This document shows positions 15,801 to 26,103 of a stretch of DNA of 64,000 bases, piece by piece. Under the pieces are notes generated by a model that had not been told where the DNA came from, did not search any database, and saw only the letters and a program-made list of their open reading frames with translations. The stretch comes from JBOHDX01 sp050700835 (GTDB taxonomy: Bacteria > Actinomycetota > Actinomycetes > Propionibacteriales > Nocardioidaceae), in the NCBI GenBank assembly GCA_050700835.1, contig JBOHDX010000128.1, forward strand, positions 52,610-116,609. Reading direction: 5' to 3'. The position numbers were made by a program, and so were the translations under genes. How positions within the stretch are numbered: position 1 is the stretch's first letter; each line of letters starts with the position of its first letter.

Positions 15801-16921
15801 CCGATGCGTTGAGGGTCCCCGAGTCGCTGAAGCCGGTCGACGGGCGCTTCGGCTCAGGTCCGTCCAAGGTCCGGACCGAGTCGGTCGCGGCCCTGGCGGC
15901 TACGGGTGCGTCCCTGCTCGGCACGTCCCATCGGCAGGCGCCGGTCCGCGCACTCGTCGGCCGGGTCCGCGAGGGCCTGGCCGCGTTGTTCCATCTGCCC
16001 GACGGCTACGAGGTGGTGCTCGGCAACGGCGGCTCCACGTGCTTTTGGGACGTCGCGACGTTCGGCCTCGTCGACGCCCACAGTCAGCACCTGTCCTTCG
16101 GTGAGTTCTCGGCGAAGTTCGCCGCTGCGGTTCGGGACGCTCCGTTCATCGGCGAGCCGACGGTCATCGGCGCCGAGCCGGGCACCCTGCCCGAGCCGGA
16201 GGCTGAAGCAGGGGTGGACGCCTACGCCTGGCCGCACAACGAGACGTCCACCGGGGTGATGGCGCCGGTTCGCCGAGTTGCCGGTGCCGACGACGGTGCC
16301 CTCGTTCTGGTCGACGCCACGTCGGGTGCGGCTGGCCTGCCCGTCGACGTGTCGCAGACCGATGCCTACTACTTCGCGCCGCAGAAGGGCTTCGGCTCCG
16401 ACGGCGGTCTGTGGCTGGCGCTGCTGTCGCCCGCCGCGCTCGAGCGCGCCGCCCGGATCCAGTCCAGCGGGCGCTGGATCCCGGCGTCGCTCGACCTGCA
16501 GACCGCGGTCGACAACTCGCGGCTGAACCAGACCTACAACACACCGGCGCTGGCCACCTTGTTCCTGATGGCCGAGCAGATCGACTGGATCAACGCCCAC
16601 GGCGGCCTCCACTGGGCGGTGTCGCGGACGACCTCGTCGTCGGCACGGTTGTACGGCTGGGCGGGCGCGTCGTCGTATGCCACCCCGTTCGTGGCCGATC
16701 CGGCAGCCCGGTCCCTGGTGGTCGGGACTATCGACTTCGACGCTGCGGTCGATGCGGCTGCGGTGGCGAAAACCCTTCGCAGCAACGGGATCGTCGACGT
16801 CGAGCCGTACCGGAAGCTGGGTCGGAACCAGTTGCGGATCGCGATGTTCCCCGGTGTCGACCCCGATGACGTCGAGGCGCTGACCCGTTGCATCGACTGG
16901 GTGGTCGAACGGCTCAGCTGA
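15797..16921 (+). CDS. serC: Phosphoserine aminotransferase
   Basis: A 374-residue class V, PLP-dependent transaminase that converts 3-phosphohydroxypyruvate and glutamate to phosphoserine in serine synthesis. Family marks: RFGSGPSKVR (17-26), GTSHRQAPV (42-50), LGNGGSTCFWDVATFGL and the PLP lysine Lys197 in YYFAPQKGFGSDGG. The spelling is that of the actinobacterial SerC branch. GTG at 15797 overlaps the citrate synthase stop. The 3' end overlaps the convergent methyltransferase gene by eight bases. Confidence 0.94.
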   Translation: MTDALRVPESLKPVDGRFGSGPSKVRTESVAALAATGASLLGTSHRQAPVRALVGRVREGLAALFHLPDGYEVVLGNGGSTCFWDVATFGLVDAHSQHLSFGEFSAKFAAAVRDAPFIGEPTVIGAEPGTLPEPEAEAGVDAYAWPHNETSTGVMAPVRRVAGADDGALVLVDATSGAAGLPVDVSQTDAYYFAPQKGFGSDGGLWLALLSPAALERAARIQSSGRWIPASLDLQTAVDNSRLNQTYNTPALATLFLMAEQIDWINAHGGLHWAVSRTTSSSARLYGWAGASSYATPFVADPAARSLVVGTIDFDAAVDAAAVAKTLRSNGIVDVEPYRKLGRNQLRIAMFPGVDPDDVEALTRCIDWVVERLS

Positions 16922-18155
16922 CGCCGCTGCGCACTCCTAGGAGCTCGGCGAGCTTGGGCTGCACGTGCCATTGGGCCACCAGCGCGGCGTACTCCTCGCT
17001 GACCCCGGACGCATCCCCGGCCCGCGTGCGTACGCCACGGAGCAGCGTGTTGCGGGGGGTGTGCCGCGATTCGACGAACTGCACGACGTCGACGTGATAT
17101 CCCGACATCCGCACCAGTGCCGCCCGCAGGGCGTCGGTCAGGGTGTCGGCGAGACGTTCCCGCAGGATCCCGTCCCTGGTGAGCAGGGTGTACGGCGCCG
17201 GCGCGCCACGCTCGCGAAGCTGCGTCTGGAGGTAGTGGTGGCAGCAGGGCGCGGACAGCACCACCGGCGCCTGCCAGGCGATCGCCTGGGCGAGTGCGTC
17301 GTCGGTGGCGGTGTCGCACGCGTGCAGGGCGAGCGCGACGTGCGGGGCCGGGTCGACGGTCACGTCGCCGATCCGCCCGGTCGCGAACCGGAGCTGTTCG
17401 GCGCAGCCGAGCGAGGCCGCGAGCCCGGTGTTGCGGAGCGCCGACGTCTCCTTGGTGTCGATCCCCAGCATCTGCACGGTGTATCCGCGCACCTCGGTCA
17501 GGTAGCGGTAGGCGGCGAACGTCAGGTAGGCGTTGCCGCAGCCGAGGTCGACGACGCGCAACGCGTCGGCCGCTCCGGGAACCGGCAGGTCACCACCGGC
17601 GGCGGCTTCGTCGATCGCCGGCCCAAGCAACCGCAGGAACTCTTCCACCTGGCGGTACTTCGCCTGCCGGGACGGCTTGACCACCCCGCGATGGTCGCTC
17701 ACACCGACGGCCACGAGGAACGGGTCGTGCGGGGCCAGCAACCGCTGCTTCACCCGGTCGTGCCCGCCCACCTCGACCACCTCGGGTGGCACCGCCACGC
17801 TACGGGTGCTCACCTGCGCGTCTCCACGTTTGGTCACCCGGATCTGGGTGGTCACCAGGGCGCCGTCGCCGGCGCGGTGCTCGACGTGCCAGTGGGCGAA
17901 CGGCGCCGACAGCACCTCGTCGACCGTCGCGGTTGCCGAGCCCGGCTCCAGGGTTCGGGTGAAGGCCTGCGTCTCGTCGTAGGTCACGACCTGCAGCCGC
18001 CGGCCGCCCTTGAGCTGGACCGGGCGGATCTCGACCCGGCGCCACCGGGTCTGGTGGTGGCGCCGTCGCCCGGACGCGAGGGCGCGTACCAGGTGCTCAC
18101 TGTCCAACAGGCGAGCTCGAACCTGCGCGAGGGCCTCATCAAGGGGAACCGGCAC
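16914..18155 (-). CDS. SAM-dependent methyltransferase (Methyltransf_32-like)
   Basis: A 413-residue protein. The N-terminal 180 residues form an uncharacterised domain with FLVAVGVSDHRGVVKPSRQAKYRQVEEFLRLL; the Rossmann methyltransferase domain follows, with motif I VVDLGCGNAYLTFAAYRYL (about 203-221) and a C-terminal VLSAPCCHHYLQTQL, a pattern shared with the GSTCD-like methyltransferase group. A target, perhaps RNA, is not known for bacterial members. Its 3' end overlaps serC. The gene begins a minus-strand block in which the small membrane protein at 18186 lies just upstream. Confidence 0.85.
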   Translation of the reverse strand: MPVPLDEALAQVRARLLDSEHLVRALASGRRRHHQTRWRRVEIRPVQLKGGRRLQVVTYDETQAFTRTLEPGSATATVDEVLSAPFAHWHVEHRAGDGALVTTQIRVTKRGDAQVSTRSVAVPPEVVEVGGHDRVKQRLLAPHDPFLVAVGVSDHRGVVKPSRQAKYRQVEEFLRLLGPAIDEAAAGGDLPVPGAADALRVVDLGCGNAYLTFAAYRYLTEVRGYTVQMLGIDTKETSALRNTGLAASLGCAEQLRFATGRIGDVTVDPAPHVALALHACDTATDDALAQAIAWQAPVVLSAPCCHHYLQTQLRERGAPAPYTLLTRDGILRERLADTLTDALRAALVRMSGYHVDVVQFVESRHTPRNTLLRGVRTRAGDASGVSEEYAALVAQWHVQPKLAELLGVRSGVS

Positions 18156-18185
18156 AGGGAAAGCCTGCCACGGCCGTGGCCACGG

Positions 18186-18272
18186 TCAGCGCACGAGCGC
18201 AGCCACCACCACGACACCGATCAGCAGCGCCAGCAACACGGGGAAGATGAGGCGGCGGTGCCGCGGGTTCAC
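18186..18272 (-). CDS. 28-residue single-pass membrane peptide
   Basis: A GTG at 18272 follows a GAGGA ribosome site at nine-base spacing and opens VNPRHRRLIFPVLLALLIGV then a further hydrophobic stretch ending LVR. The layout, a basic N-terminus then one hydrophobic helix of about 20 residues, is that of a small N-in membrane protein. It starts five bases after the stop of the 2H-like gene, so it probably shares that transcript. Function unknown; I recall similar short proteins next to ThpR-like genes but cannot confirm. Confidence 0.6.
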   Translation of the reverse strand: MNPRHRRLIFPVLLALLIGVVVVAALVR

Positions 18273-18277
18273 CCGCG

Positions 18278-18847
18278 TCAGTCCTCGGGGATCAGGTGGC
18301 GGTCGAGCACCTCGTAGGTCGTTGCGCCACCGTCGGTCGAGGCTCGCGCCTGAACGACGGTGATCGCGTCGACGGCCCACGCGGAGCCGGAGTAGGTCGA
18401 GAGCCGGGAGACGACGTCGCGGACGTCGGCGGAGCTGGCCGGCTGAGCCACCGGAAGGATTGACTTGAAGCTGCGGCGATCGAGCAGCCAGCCGAATCCT
18501 TGGACGGAGCGCACGACCGCACTCGACAAGTCCGCGAGACCGTCTGACTGGCTGCCCACGTTGATGCAGAGGCTGTTCGCGGTGGCCTCCGCCGGCAGGC
18601 CGGCCGCTCCCTCGAGCCAGCCGATGTCGGGGGGCCGCGACTCCGCCACCGACTTCATCGCGGTCGCGAGCCGCTTCAGGTCGGGCAGCGAGATGTTGCC
18701 GAAGTAGGACAGCGTGATGTGCCAGGACTCCTGCGGAAGCCAGCCCAGGTCGGGGTAGGCCTCGGAGAACGGGCCCAGGGTGTGGGCCAGGTGGTCGAGG
18801 GCCTCTTGGGGCGGAACGACGGCAGCAAAGACTCGCACGGGGGTCAA
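18278..18847 (-). CDS. 2'-5' RNA ligase-like 2H protein, second active-site motif lost
   Basis: A 189-residue member of the ThpR/LigT 2H phosphoesterase superfamily: VRVFAAVVPPQEALDHL at the N-terminus, the first HxT motif WHITLSYFG (His43, Thr45) and the C-terminal half expected to carry a second PHLTLAR-type motif. At the aligned place the protein reads SFKSILPVAQPA (127-138), so the second His and Thr are replaced by Ile130 and Pro132. Active 2H enzymes need both motifs to cleave cyclic phosphodiesters, so this protein is probably not a normal phosphoesterase; it may bind RNA or nucleotides. Followed by the 28-residue membrane peptide. Confidence 0.8.
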   Translation of the reverse strand: MTPVRVFAAVVPPQEALDHLAHTLGPFSEAYPDLGWLPQESWHITLSYFGNISLPDLKRLATAMKSVAESRPPDIGWLEGAAGLPAEATANSLCINVGSQSDGLADLSSAVVRSVQGFGWLLDRRSFKSILPVAQPASSADVRDVVSRLSTYSGSAWAVDAITVVQARASTDGGATTYEVLDRHLIPED

Positions 18848-18923
18848 TCTGCCATGAACCGGGCTCGGCTGGGGCTCAACCCCGCCCGAGTCGTGCTTTC
18901 GGCCAACCGCCGGCTCCTACCAG

Positions 18924-20273
18924 TCAGCTCGAAGTCGGACCGTCCGGGGCCGAGACCGACGCGTACTTCTGGTCGATCACCGCATCGTCGCCCCGGGCGT
19001 ACCCGAGGGCGCGGCGCCGCTGCCACGACTCGGCGAGATCGCGGGACATCTCCGCCGGCGACCAGCGCAACGCCCGGGAGAACACCGCCAGGCTGCCGAG
19101 CGTCCCCACCAGGGTCAGGAGGCCGCCGCCGATCAGGGTCCACCGGGCGCCGAAGCTCTGCCCGATCCAGCCGATGAACGGTGCGCCGGCCGGCGTGCCG
19201 CCCATCAGGATCATGATGTACAGCGCGGCGACCCGGCCCCGCATCTGCGAGTCGACGGTGATCTGCATGGTCGCGTTGGCGGTGGTGAGCAGAGTGAGCG
19301 CGCACAGGCCGACCACCGGGCACCACAGGGCGAACTCCGCGTACGTCGGCATCATGCCGCCGATGACCTCCGCGACCGAGAAGGCCACAGCGGCACCGAT
19401 GACGAGGCGTACCCGCGGTCGGGGGCGGCGCGCGGCAAGCAACGCCCCGAGCAACGAGCCCACCGCCATCGCCGACCCGAGAACGCCGTACTCACCGGCT
19501 CCCTTGTGGAACACCCGGGTCGCCATCAGTGCGCTGGTCAGCTGGAAGTTCATGCCGAACGTGCCGACGAAGAAGATCGTGGACAGGATCACCATCAGGT
19601 CGGGACGCGCTCGCACATACGCCAAGCCGTCTCGGACTGCCCGGCCACGAGGGACGAGGGGAGGTGCAGACAACTCGCTGGTGTGCATCCGTTTCAGCGA
19701 CGCGATGACCGCGAGATAGCTGGCGGCGTTGATCAGGATCGCCCAACCGGTCGCGCTGACGCCGGAGCCGAGCAACGCGATCAGACCGCCGGCGGCGGCG
19801 GGTCCGACGATGCGGGCGGCGTTGAACGACGCGGAGTTGAGCCCGACGGCGTTCGCCAGGTCGCCGGTGCCCACCATCTCCACGACGAACGACTGGCGCG
19901 CGGGCGCATCGAACGCGGTGCCGATCCCGAAGACGAACGCGATGGCGTAGACCATCCACGGCGCGGCGACCCCGGTGATCGCGAGCAGGCCGAGCAGCGC
20001 GGCGGGCACCATCATCCCGGACTGGGTGAAGAACAGCACCCGCCGCTTGGGGAACCGGTCGGCGACCACTCCGGCGAGCGGCGACAGCAGCAGAGCCGGG
20101 AGGAACTGCAGGCCGGTCGTGATGCCGAGCGCCACGCCGGACTGCCCGGTCAGCTGCAGGACCAGCCAGTCCTGCGCGACCCGCTGCATCCAGGTGCCGA
20201 CGTTGGACACCAAGGCGCCGGTGGCGTAGATGCGGTAGTTCCTGACGTGCAGCGCTTGGAAGGTGGGACTCAC
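18924..20273 (-). CDS. MFS drug-type exporter under MarR control
   Basis: A 449-residue, roughly 12-TM major facilitator. The opening MSPTFQALHVRNYRIYATG, the GTWMQRVAQDWLVLQLTG segment and the motif A-like loop GVVADRFPKRRVL place it in the MFS_3 group of putative drug exporters. A hydrophilic C-terminal tail of about 50 residues ends in the cytoplasm. It overlaps the upstream MarR-family gene by four bases (ATGA), a standard regulator-exporter operon, so expression is probably induced when MarR binds the exported compound. Substrate unknown. Confidence 0.92.
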   Translation of the reverse strand: MSPTFQALHVRNYRIYATGALVSNVGTWMQRVAQDWLVLQLTGQSGVALGITTGLQFLPALLLSPLAGVVADRFPKRRVLFFTQSGMMVPAALLGLLAITGVAAPWMVYAIAFVFGIGTAFDAPARQSFVVEMVGTGDLANAVGLNSASFNAARIVGPAAAGGLIALLGSGVSATGWAILINAASYLAVIASLKRMHTSELSAPPLVPRGRAVRDGLAYVRARPDLMVILSTIFFVGTFGMNFQLTSALMATRVFHKGAGEYGVLGSAMAVGSLLGALLAARRPRPRVRLVIGAAVAFSVAEVIGGMMPTYAEFALWCPVVGLCALTLLTTANATMQITVDSQMRGRVAALYIMILMGGTPAGAPFIGWIGQSFGARWTLIGGGLLTLVGTLGSLAVFSRALRWSPAEMSRDLAESWQRRRALGYARGDDAVIDQKYASVSAPDGPTSS

Positions 20274-20713
20274 TCCTGCGCCAGCCGATCCAGAACCACT
20301 GCGGCGGACCGGAGGACGTCCCGGTCCGCGTGGTCGAGCTCACGAAGGCGGGTCGCCAGCCAGCGGTCCCGGCGCTTGCGCTCCGCCGCCAGGGTGTGCT
20401 CACCCTCCTCGGACAGGTGGATCACGATCTGCCGTCCGTCGGTGGGGTCGGGCTCCCGGCCCACCAGACCCAGGTCGACGAGGCAGCCGAGGGTGCGGGT
20501 CATGGAGGGGGGCTGGACCTTCTCGATCGCAGCGATCGCACCCGCCGTCAGGGAGCCGTGCCTTCGCAGCGTTCCGAGCACGGACAGCTGGGTGGCCGTG
20601 AGGGTGGATCCTCGCTCCTGACGAAGGCGCCGCGACAGCCGCGACACCGACATGGCCAGCGACGTCGCCAGTCCGGTGTCGGTGCGTACCAGCTTGGCGA
20701 TCTCCACAGACAT
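20270..20713 (-). CDS. MarR family transcriptional regulator
   Basis: A 147-residue winged-helix regulator: LTATQLSVLGTLRRHGSLT leads into the DNA-binding helices, QPPSMTRTLGCLVDLGLV is the recognition region and DPTDGRQIVIHLSEEG is the wing, with helical dimerisation ends. ATG at 20713 was chosen; the alternative ATG at 20731 lies inside the spacer of the inverted repeat at 20715-20746 and its ribosome site would be only two bases away. It is translationally coupled to the downstream MFS exporter and probably represses both genes through that repeat. Confidence 0.9.
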   Translation of the reverse strand: MSVEIAKLVRTDTGLATSLAMSVSRLSRRLRQERGSTLTATQLSVLGTLRRHGSLTAGAIAAIEKVQPPSMTRTLGCLVDLGLVGREPDPTDGRQIVIHLSEEGEHTLAAERKRRDRWLATRLRELDHADRDVLRSAAVVLDRLAQE

Positions 20714-20714
20714 A

Positions 20715-20746
20715 TAGTTAGCGTACCTCATTACCTTCGCTAACTA
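20715..20746 (-). promoter_or_regulatory. Inverted-repeat operator of the MarR-MFS operon
   Basis: Perfect 9-bp arms TAGTTAGCG (20715-20723) and CGCTAACTA (20738-20746) flank 14 bases, directly before the chosen MarR start. It is AT-rich against a GC-rich background, and its place over the promoter fits autorepression by the MarR protein. Confidence 0.75.
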
Positions 20747-20764
20747 AAAGTGGAGGGGCGGCGG

Positions 20765-22255
<1,491 letters not shown>

Positions 22256-22371
22256 GAGGCTCCCGCAGTGGTGCCGGACGGTGCGCCCGGCGAGGGCTGC
22301 TGACTGGCGGAAGCATGGCAGACGCCCGCCGACCCGGGGCCACCGTCCCGATCCGCGGCTACGCTGGCGGC

Positions 22372-22767
22372 ATGCCCGACGAAGACCCCGACCCGGCCCC
22401 GTCCGCGCGTGAACGCGAGAGGCTCGAGCGGGCTGCCCGTCGGCACGAGCTGGGCCGGCCGCCCGTCACCGAGCACGAGATCGGCCAGCGCACCTACGTC
22501 GTCGCGCAGGTGGAGCCCCTGGACGTGGACGGCGTGCGCACCGTCGCGATCGGCACCGCGCTGTGGCTGGTCGCAGCCCTGGGGCTGTTGCCGTTCGTCG
22601 GCACCCTCAACGACAACGGCCGCCTGTCGTGGTTGTGGACATGCATCGCCGGGTTCGGGCTGGGACTGCTCGGTCTGGAGTACTGCCGCCTGCGCCGCAA
22701 GGCGCTGCTCAGGCAGCCGCACAAGCGACGGGCCGAGACGAGTCGGTTCGGCGCCGCCGGCGGTTGA
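22372..22767 (+). CDS. DUF2530 family membrane protein
   Basis: A 131-residue protein with a charged N-terminus and two hydrophobic helices. The family signature VEPLDVDGVRTVAIGTALWL followed by WLWTCIAGFGLGLLGLEYCR is clear. DUF2530 proteins are small actinobacterial membrane proteins of unknown function, regularly found near the DUF3027 and NCS2 genes as here. ATG at 22372 gives the usual start; an ATG further upstream lacks family similarity. It converges with the DUF3027 gene. Confidence 0.88.
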   Translation: MPDEDPDPAPSARERERLERAARRHELGRPPVTEHEIGQRTYVVAQVEPLDVDGVRTVAIGTALWLVAALGLLPFVGTLNDNGRLSWLWTCIAGFGLGLLGLEYCRLRRKALLRQPHKRRAETSRFGAAGG

Positions 22768-22776
22768 CCGGACAGG

Positions 22777-23559
22777 TCAGAACGCGTCGACGTCGTCGTA
22801 GCCCACGGTGTCGAACACCGGCGGCGGCAGCGGTTGCGGCTCCGCCGACGCGCCGAGACTGACCTGGGAGTGCGCGCCGCACCCGTGGTCGAAGGACACG
22901 ACCCGGCCATCGTCGGTGGCCATGCCGTTGGCGCAGACCCCGAACAGGGTGGCCAGCGGTCCGGCCATCCTGACCAGGAAGCCGCAGGACCGGCAGGTCG
23001 CGGGGGCGACCTTGGCGATCTCGCTGTCCGGGCCGGGGTCACCGTCGTACCACCGTTGCGCGGCGTCGTCGCGACCCTCGAGCGAGAGCACCCGGGGCCG
23101 GCCGAGGCCGACCTCGTCGACGACGTCTCGGACTGCCTCATCGCGCCGCAGCGCCTCGGTCATCTGGTCGCCGGCGAAGAAGCCCGGGACCAGCCGTGGA
23201 TCGTCGTCCTCGGTCGGGAGCAGGTCCCCCGGACCGACGTCCCCCGGTCGGAGCCGGTCTCGGTAGGGCAGCCACTCGGGCGCCACGATCGCCTCGTCGC
23301 CGGGCAGCAGCACCACCTCGTCGACGGTGACGTCCTTGGCCCGGGGCGCTCGCGCAACGGTCACGGACCAGCGCCAGCCGCGGTAACCGGCGCGTTCACA
23401 GCCGAACAGGTGGGTGACGACGCGTTCCGCTTCAGCGACGTTGCCCAGGTGCTCGCCGACGTCCGCGGCGGGCACCAGTTCGAGCAGGGCGTCGAGGGCG
23501 ACGTCGGCGGCGCCGACGCACACGGCGTCGGCTCGGGTGGTGCGGGTCGAGGTCGTCAC
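22777..23559 (-). CDS. DUF3027 family protein
   Basis: A 260-residue soluble actinobacterial protein. Recognisable stretches are GYRGWRWSVTVARAPRAKDV and VDEVVLLPGDEAIVAPEWLP (WxWSV and LPGDEA(I/L)xAPxW are family marks), and a C-terminal cysteine cluster CRSCGF, CANG and DHGCGAHS that could bind zinc. GTG at 23559 is preferred: AGGGAG lies nine bases before it, while the in-frame ATG at 23577 would place that ribosome site inside the coding region. Function unknown. It is divergent from the MFS gene at 23650. Confidence 0.87.
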   Translation of the reverse strand: MTTSTRTTRADAVCVGAADVALDALLELVPAADVGEHLGNVAEAERVVTHLFGCERAGYRGWRWSVTVARAPRAKDVTVDEVVLLPGDEAIVAPEWLPYRDRLRPGDVGPGDLLPTEDDDPRLVPGFFAGDQMTEALRRDEAVRDVVDEVGLGRPRVLSLEGRDDAAQRWYDGDPGPDSEIAKVAPATCRSCGFLVRMAGPLATLFGVCANGMATDDGRVVSFDHGCGAHSQVSLGASAEPQPLPPPVFDTVGYDDVDAF

Positions 23560-23649
23560 CGCGCGATTCTCCCTCATCGCGGAGCGGAAGCGTGAACGGA
23601 CCGGGAAACGGGCGTGCACTGACCGCTCTCGCCCTGACCGTGAGGCAGG

Positions 23650-25089
23650 ATGGAGAGTGTGCAGGACTACCGGGACGAGCACGCCTCGCCGCCGCCGAAG
23701 CGGGCCGCGGGCGAGGCAGCCGGAGTCGGCCACCATCCGCGCGCGGCCCGGGTAGCCCGCGCCGCAGAGATCAGTGGGCGGGCGACCGGCCGCGCGGCCC
23801 GCGCCTCGGGGCGACTGGCCAGCGGAGGGGTACGCCGGGCCCGCCGGTTCACCAACGCGCAGGGCGCCGACACCAGCGGCCTAGCGAGGCTGCTCGAGCT
23901 GCACATCTTCTCCACCGCGGGCGATGCCGCCGTGGCGATCTCGTTGGCCGGCACCCTGTTCTTCCAGGTCCCGAGCGGCTCGGCCCGCACCTCGGTGCTG
24001 ACCTTCCTGCTGCTCACCATGCTGCCGTTCGCGATCGTCGCCCCACTGATCGGGCCTTTCCTCGACCGGTTCCGCCGTGGCCGACGGTGGGCGATCGGCG
24101 CGACCATGGCCGTACGCGCGTTCTGCTGCTGGGTCCTGGCCGGTGCCGTCAACGACTCGTCCGCAACGCTGTTCCCCGCGGCGCTCGGGGTGCTGGTCGC
24201 GGGCAAGGCCTACGGCGTGACCCGCTCGTCCGCGGTGCCCCGGGTGCTGCCGGACGGCTTCACCTTGGTCAAGGCGAACTCGCGGATCTCGCTGACCGGC
24301 ACCGGTGGGGTGATCGTGTCGGCACCGATCGTGGGACTGTTGGTCAAGATCGGCGCCGAGTGGGCGCTGCGCTATGCCGCCCTGCTGTTCGCGATCGCGA
24401 CGATCCTGGCCGTCCTGCTGCCCGCCCGGGTCGACTCCTCCGAGGGCGAGGAGCAGGTCACCATGTCGGCCCTCGGCGGCAACACCAGGCGGGGGCGCCG
24501 GGTGGGCGTGACATCGACGGTCGTCAACGGCCTCCGCTGCAACGCCGCACTCCGATTCTTGTACGGCTTCCTGACCATCTACCTCGCGTTCGAGCTGCGT
24601 ACTCATCCGTTCGCCGGATGGCACGGCAAGGAGACCCTGCTGCTGGGCTTCGTGATCGGGGCGCTCGGGCTCGGCAACACCGTCGGGACTGCCCTGGCGT
24701 CACTGCTGAAGGCCCGTAGGCCCGACGCCACCGTGATGATCACGATGCTGGCCGCGGGCGCGCTGATGGTGGTGGCCACCTTGCTGTACGGGTTCCTAGT
24801 CGCGGTCGTCGTCGCCTTGTGCGTCGGCATCTGCGGCTCGCTCGGCAAGCTCAGCCTCGACGCCCTGATCCAGCGCGACATCCCGGAGGCGGTCAGGACC
24901 AGCGTGTTCGCCCGGTCCGAGACGCTTGTGCAGCTGTGCTGGGTGGTCGGCGGCTTCTTCGGCGTCCTGCTGCCGCTCGGCGAACCGCGGGTGAGCCTCG
25001 GCGTCGCGACCGTCTTGGTCGCAGCCTGGGCGGTGGTCGTCGTCCGCGGAGCGGTCGCTCATCGCGACCGGTCTCAGCCCGCCACCTGA
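23650..25089 (+). CDS. MFS transporter with long charged N-terminus
   Basis: A 479-residue protein. About 75 polar, alanine/arginine-rich residues precede the first hydrophobic segment; then about 12 TM helices follow, including the loop FLDRFRRGRRWAIGATMAVRA typical of motif A, a gene-order-conserved MFS of actinobacteria located next to DUF3027 and the cold-shock gene. Substrate unknown. A GTG at 23659 (VQDYRDEH) is an alternative start. The gene lies 45 bases before the epimerase gene in the same direction. Confidence 0.88.
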   Translation: MESVQDYRDEHASPPPKRAAGEAAGVGHHPRAARVARAAEISGRATGRAARASGRLASGGVRRARRFTNAQGADTSGLARLLELHIFSTAGDAAVAISLAGTLFFQVPSGSARTSVLTFLLLTMLPFAIVAPLIGPFLDRFRRGRRWAIGATMAVRAFCCWVLAGAVNDSSATLFPAALGVLVAGKAYGVTRSSAVPRVLPDGFTLVKANSRISLTGTGGVIVSAPIVGLLVKIGAEWALRYAALLFAIATILAVLLPARVDSSEGEEQVTMSALGGNTRRGRRVGVTSTVVNGLRCNAALRFLYGFLTIYLAFELRTHPFAGWHGKETLLLGFVIGALGLGNTVGTALASLLKARRPDATVMITMLAAGALMVVATLLYGFLVAVVVALCVGICGSLGKLSLDALIQRDIPEAVRTSVFARSETLVQLCWVVGGFFGVLLPLGEPRVSLGVATVLVAAWAVVVVRGAVAHRDRSQPAT

Positions 25090-25134
25090 GCGCGAACAGA
25101 CCGCATCCCCCCCACAACGAGAGGAAACCGACCG

Positions 25135-26088
25135 ATGAGTGATAGCGCCGACAACGACGCGGTCCAGCCGGTGCCGTCCGGTGAGCAGTTCGACATCGGC
25201 TCAGGGGACCATCGCGCCACCGTCGTCGAAGTGGGCGGCGGGTTGCGGCAATACTCCGTGGCTGGTCAGCCGCTGGTCGACGGGTACGCCCTGGACCAGC
25301 GCTGCACGGGCGCCCGCGGCCTGCCGCTGATCCCGTGGCCCAACCGGATTCAGGACGGTGCCTACACCTTCGACGGCGTCGACTACCAGGTGGCGCTGAG
25401 CGAACCGGAGAAGCACAACGCGATCCACGGCTTCTTGCGCTGGCGCAACTGGACCTGCCGATCACGCGGCGCCGACCGGGTGGTGATGGGGACGGTGCTG
25501 CGCCCGTTGATGGGCTATCCGTTCACCCTCGACGTGTCGGTCACCTACTCCCTCGGCCAGCGGGGCCTCACGGTCCGCACCGAGGCCACCAACGTCGGGG
25601 ACCGGCCGTGCCCCTACGCGTCAGGGCAGCACCCGTACCTCCGCGTGGGCTCCGGGATCCTCGATCCCTGGCAGCTCAGGCTCGACGCGGCCCAGTGGTT
25701 GCCCACCGACGACCGCGGGCTGCCCACCGGAGTCGCGGAGGTTCAGGGCTCCGCGTACGACTTCCGCGCCGGGCGGGTGATCGGCGACCAGGACATCGAC
25801 AACACGTTCACCGGACTGGCTCGCGACGCCGAGGGCCGGGCCTGGGTCGGGCTGTCCGGACCCGACGGCCGGCAGGTCGCATTGTGGGCCGACGACACGT
25901 ATCCCTTCCTCGAGATCTATACCGCCCACACCCAGCCGGAGCCGCACCGGCGGCGCGGCCTCGGGGTCGAGCCCATGACCGCTGCCCCCAATGCCTTCCG
26001 CAGCGGGGACGGGCTGACCCGGTTGGAGCCGGGCCACTCGGCGACGTCGGAGTGGGGGCTGCGGCCGGGGCCGGTGCCGGCTTCCTGA
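25135..26088 (+). CDS. Aldose 1-epimerase family protein
   Basis: A 317-residue galactose-mutarotase-fold enzyme that interconverts alpha and beta anomers of aldoses. Motifs: RGLPLIPWPNRIQDGAYTFD (substrate-side Arg), NAIHGFLRWRNW with the conserved His, ASGQHPYLRVG with the catalytic His, and IYTAHTQPEPHRRRGLGVEPM, where the Glu of GVEPM is the usual catalytic base. ATG 25135 follows GAGAGGAAA. Sugar specificity unknown. It converges with the cold-shock gene. Confidence 0.92.
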   Translation: MSDSADNDAVQPVPSGEQFDIGSGDHRATVVEVGGGLRQYSVAGQPLVDGYALDQRCTGARGLPLIPWPNRIQDGAYTFDGVDYQVALSEPEKHNAIHGFLRWRNWTCRSRGADRVVMGTVLRPLMGYPFTLDVSVTYSLGQRGLTVRTEATNVGDRPCPYASGQHPYLRVGSGILDPWQLRLDAAQWLPTDDRGLPTGVAEVQGSAYDFRAGRVIGDQDIDNTFTGLARDAEGRAWVGLSGPDGRQVALWADDTYPFLEIYTAHTQPEPHRRRGLGVEPMTAAPNAFRSGDGLTRLEPGHSATSEWGLRPGPVPAS

Positions 26089-26103
26089 CTGCGGCCCGAA
26101 GGC

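Noticed and set aside
20714..20731. Earlier ATG start for the MarR gene at 20731
   Set aside because: It lies within the operator spacer and its ribosome site would be only two bases away.
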